Assembly: GCF_949628265.1 (NCBI RefSeq)
Contig: NC_088788.1
Coordinates: 13,640,001 to 13,704,000 of the forward strand
From: Cloeon dipterum
Taxonomy: Eukaryota; Arthropoda; Insecta; Ephemeroptera; Baetidae
Direction: 5' to 3'
DNA length: 64,000 nucleotides
The stretch's first letter is position 1, and each line of letters opens with the position of its first letter. The notes under the pieces were generated by a model. It saw nothing but the letters and a program-made list of their open reading frames with translations. It was not told the DNA's origin and ran no database searches. A program made the position numbers and the translations under genes. Below are positions 61,301 to 64,000 of this stretch, piece by piece.

Positions 61301-62796
61301 ACTGATAGTGCTTCATCAGAAAAAAAGTATTGGTTACATTTTTTTATTTTTAGTTTAATTAAATACTATCGGAGGATGATATTTTCCTCCTGGTAAAGTC
61401 ATTAACCCACAAATTAGTTGAAAAATATTTAAATTTTTGTGGAGATGATCAGTTCAAAGCGTCTTTTAAATCAAAGTTTTGTCTTTCGTCAAAAGTTTAT
61501 ATAGAGCTTTAACTCGATGCTCCTCCGAAACTAATATTCGGAAGGTATATTGGGGGAATAAAAACCATCATTATCACACCAAGTCATTAAAACGGACGAC
61601 AAAGACAAATAGGATCTAGATGCAAAAGAAACGGCCAATTTGCACCGGTATGGATAATGGAGCAGTAAAACACTTTATTATTTGTCGTCGGTATACGAAA
61701 AAGAATGGGCTTTGCGACCGCAGACCGGAATCGATTTGAAGCAAAAATACATAAAGCCGCGCAAAGCACGGCGCGGCACAGCGGCCCAATCCAGCCGGCG
61801 TGTAAATCATCTCGGAAATCAAGTGCAGATGCTCATTTGAATGCTTTCTACTATTTTGATTCTGCGCGCTCGCTGGCGCGGAAACAATGCAAAAGCATCC
61901 AACAATGCGCACGGTATCCAGCGAGGAAAAGGGGAAATTTAAACTGCTGGGGTGAACTAATGTGAATTGGAATCACGTCCCTGGAAATGCGCGATAAAAA
62001 ACCGTCGGGGTGGCGCTTTTGTGCAGTGTTTGCCGCGTGGAAAATTTAACCTTTCGATTGGTGGAATGACTGACTCATGTAGTGATGAAGCGGGCTTTTA
62101 CTAGATAAAAGTAGTTTCTATAAAGGCCATGCACAAATTTGCAACTGATTTAGAGTTATGGACGAAGAAAAGAAACAGAGAAAGCTAATATATTTACTCT
62201 CGACGCGGCAACGACAAATATTTTTAAACTAGAAAATCGATATATACTGACTAAAAATATCTGATTTGCAGCAAAAAATAAACGAGAAATGGGTGTATAA
62301 CCGAGAGACGGCATTATTGATCGATTTTTAGTGTTTGTGTGCAGCGTACGTCAAGTCAAATAAAACAAGCCTCTTGGGAAGCCAAACGTAGGAAAGAGGT
62401 TGCAAAAGGTCAACTAAAATAATTAGATACTTTTTGTTTGTAATCGTTTGGTGTTTACACTTTTGTAAACAAAATATTTATGCAAATTAACGTGTTAAAA
62501 ATACAAGCACTAGAAAGTTTCACGTGAGTGATCAATGACAGCAGTAATTTATGGAACAGCGCTGTGTAAATTCCAATGAACTATACCTATGATTCATAGA
62601 GGCACACGAGGCGTTTACTCACGAGAAAAATTAGCAATTTCTGCAAAATCATGCTGAAAATAATTCTGACAGGAAAAACAATATTTTAAAATTTGCGCAA
62701 AAATATACAAAGCTGATCGTGCAGGAACAACCAACACTGAAATCAGCAGCTTACCTTCTTCACCACGGGCTGTTTCACCGGATCCTTTTTTGTCTG
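52320..62796 (-). CDS. LMTK: LMTK, lemur-tail kinase family (1756 aa visible, 5' end missing)
   Basis: Exons in gene order: 62796-62755, 59230-58951, 58748-58471, 58411-58278, 58223-58139, 58072-57977, 57917-57745, 57685-54418, 54105-53989, 53851-53696, 53593-53576, 53363-53204, 53140-53006, 52648-52320, all in phase. Kinase domain about 115-375 of the visible protein: GKGWFGKVV loop, VVVK (Lys149), HTDLAARNC in place of HRDLxxRN (Asp246), DYG in place of DFG (264) and CAPE (290). These are family traits. A 1089-codon exon then encodes a long acidic Ser-rich tail beginning FEERWASLKP. A KKNVSF motif (about 1552-1557) matches the PP1-docking site of vertebrate LMTKs. Members regulate endosomal trafficking, neurite growth and phosphatase activity. 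The membrane-anchor exon expected upstream was not found and probably lies past 64000. The 42-nt first visible exon (QTKKDPVKQPVVKK) is inferred from phase and its basic juxtamembrane character. Confidence 0.88.
53576..53593 (-). other. 18-nt microexon of LMTK
   Basis: Six codons (EEEDSI) lie between an acceptor CGAGTAG and a strong donor ATT/GTAAGT, in phase 0 on both sides. Including or skipping it keeps the frame. It adds an acidic patch just before the PP1-docking exon. Its small size makes the call tentative. Confidence 0.5.
59231..62754 (-). other. large 5' intron of LMTK
   Basis: A 3.5-kb interval between the juxtamembrane exon and the exon before the kinase domain. No other gene is supported inside; open frames at 60544, 61587 and 61705 look random. 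Relatively GC-rich DNA with many CpG at about 59850-60360 might be an internal promoter. Confidence 0.5.
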
Positions 62797-64000
62797 CTTG
62801 CACAAATAGAGAAAGAAATTTTTCAGTTTTCGACTGGTGACCCAAGTGACTAGATATTCGAGCGCTCTTATCGTCGCCGAATTCGGTAACCACGCTTCTT
62901 ATCATCTCGCAAAAACACAGATTATACGCAGTGCCAAAACATGTGTGAAATGAGCTAGCCGGACCGTGTTACTCCGACGACGGCCGGCATCGGATTAGCG
63001 CAAAAGGGAGTCCCCAGTATGCAGTGAGTCAGGCAAGGTCGCAGCCAAGTGCAATAAAACTAGTCTCTGCGATGCTTGTAATGCGGATGAGTCATACTCG
63101 CGCTTTATTACCGACAGGAGGCGCCGACTACGCGATAAGACGCAGAATTCTGGCCGTATTGTACACAGTGTCGTTATAGGTGTGTTTTGTTGGGTTAAAA
63201 GAGAAGTCACTCGGGCCGGGCGCCAAAATTCATCACCGGATTTTGATTAGCAACAAAGCGCTGATTCACACGGCGGACCTGATACGTTCAGAAAGAATTC
63301 AGTGCTTTAACTGATGAATAATGTTGTTTAGACACATACCAACCGAAAGGGTTTCAACTTAAATTTTTCGGTTGCTAAAGCAATTAGACCACGCATTAGA
63401 TTTAAGGGCTGAATTGTTGTTTGTTTTATTTTTCTGGTATTTTAAATTAATAATGACGTAGATGTGACCTTTTTTCCACTTGTCGCTTGCAAAACAGTCA
63501 TTCTTTGGAGCAATGAATAATCGAGTTAACTCTACTTCACGTGTATAGTGAATTTTTTACGGATCTAGACCGTTTACAGTCTGCAATAAAGCAGGCTCGT
63601 TTGCCATAAAATCATTGCTTCCAAGGCTTTCAGAGCAATGGCAAAACAAAAATGACATAAAATCTTTGTATATGGTAACGAAGAAATTGGTCAAAAGCGT
63701 GCGCGCCTCCGTTGCGTGAGTCACCGCGCAGACAAATCGATACAAAGGTGTTCATTTTTCATAAGCGAGCACGATTCGGATCTTTGGCCGCTGGTGAGCA
63801 GAGCCAGGGTATAAAGCACTGACACCGACTCCTGCACATTCAATACTTATTTCCATGCACGGTTTATCAGGCATCTGACCGACGAGGGCATCTATTAGTC
63901 CATCAAACGAAAGGAAACTGCTCGACCGAGTAAGTGGCAGCCCTTCAAAGTCAACAACGATAGATTGCGATCGCCAGAGCCAAACTTTAGCGGCCTGCGC
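62797..64000. other. right edge, probable further LMTK intron
   Basis: No exon encoding a membrane anchor was found on the minus strand. Open frames at 62995-63210 and 63557-63745 (minus) have no recognisable content. A + strand TATA promoter with a donor lies near the very end (63810-63929). Confidence 0.4.
63810..63929 (+). promoter_or_regulatory. strong TATA box and candidate first exon, + strand
   Basis: GGGTATAAAGCAC (TATAAAG at 63810-63816) is an excellent arthropod TATA match. An initiator-like TTCAATAC lies about 30 bp downstream, and a consensus donor CGA/GTAAGTGG ends a possible exon at 63929. The only ATG in between opens eight codons before a stop, so the exon would be non-coding. 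The gene would continue beyond the window, antisense to LMTK. Confidence 0.4.

Overview
This is eukaryotic DNA, most likely from an insect or other hexapod. The genes have many exons, GT-AG introns (several of only 51-56 nt), AATAAA poly(A) signals and long AT-rich gaps. Two seven-transmembrane chemoreceptors of the insect gustatory-receptor type are present. I cannot name the species. Exon models were built by hand from splice sites, reading phase and remembered family resemblance; no alignment was run.

Left half (1-33 kb). Two paralogous gustatory receptors lie on the + strand at 1736-3277 and 27412-28890, with matching exon architecture. Between them are about 8 kb of apparently gene-free DNA, a near-perfect 5.3-kb inverted repeat (11371-16659), and two small minus-strand genes for secretory-pathway proteins: a 96-aa secreted candidate at 22178-22523 and a 92-aa single-pass membrane protein at 23800-25920. 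A small + strand gene for an 82-aa helical protein follows the second receptor (29185-29608).

Middle (33-39 kb). A four-exon + strand gene (33106-38756) encodes a 275-aa protein with two membrane helices between Pro/Gln/Ser-rich tails. I do not recognise the family.

Right half (39-64 kb). Three conserved housekeeping or neuronal genes lie close together. TMEM94, a P-type-ATPase-like protein of internal membranes, has 24 exons on the minus strand (39407-48601), two of whose introns appear to be GC-AG. WDR13, a WD40 protein, has 9 exons on the + strand (49101-51193); it is head-to-head with TMEM94 across about 500 bp. LMTK, a lemur-tail kinase, has at least 14 coding exons on the minus strand (52320-62796) and converges on WDR13. 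Its N-terminal membrane-anchor exon was not found and probably lies beyond the right edge.

The oddest structure is the giant inverted repeat. Its arms are about 2.6 kb each and end in TA. They contain 336-bp tandem units carrying G-quadruplex motifs. It encodes no transposase that I can see, and an old diverged piece of the same unit lies at about 5.05 kb. It looks like a recent non-autonomous foldback-type transposon, but an assembly artefact must be excluded. The least-described coding content is the set of three small proteins (92, 96 and 82 aa).
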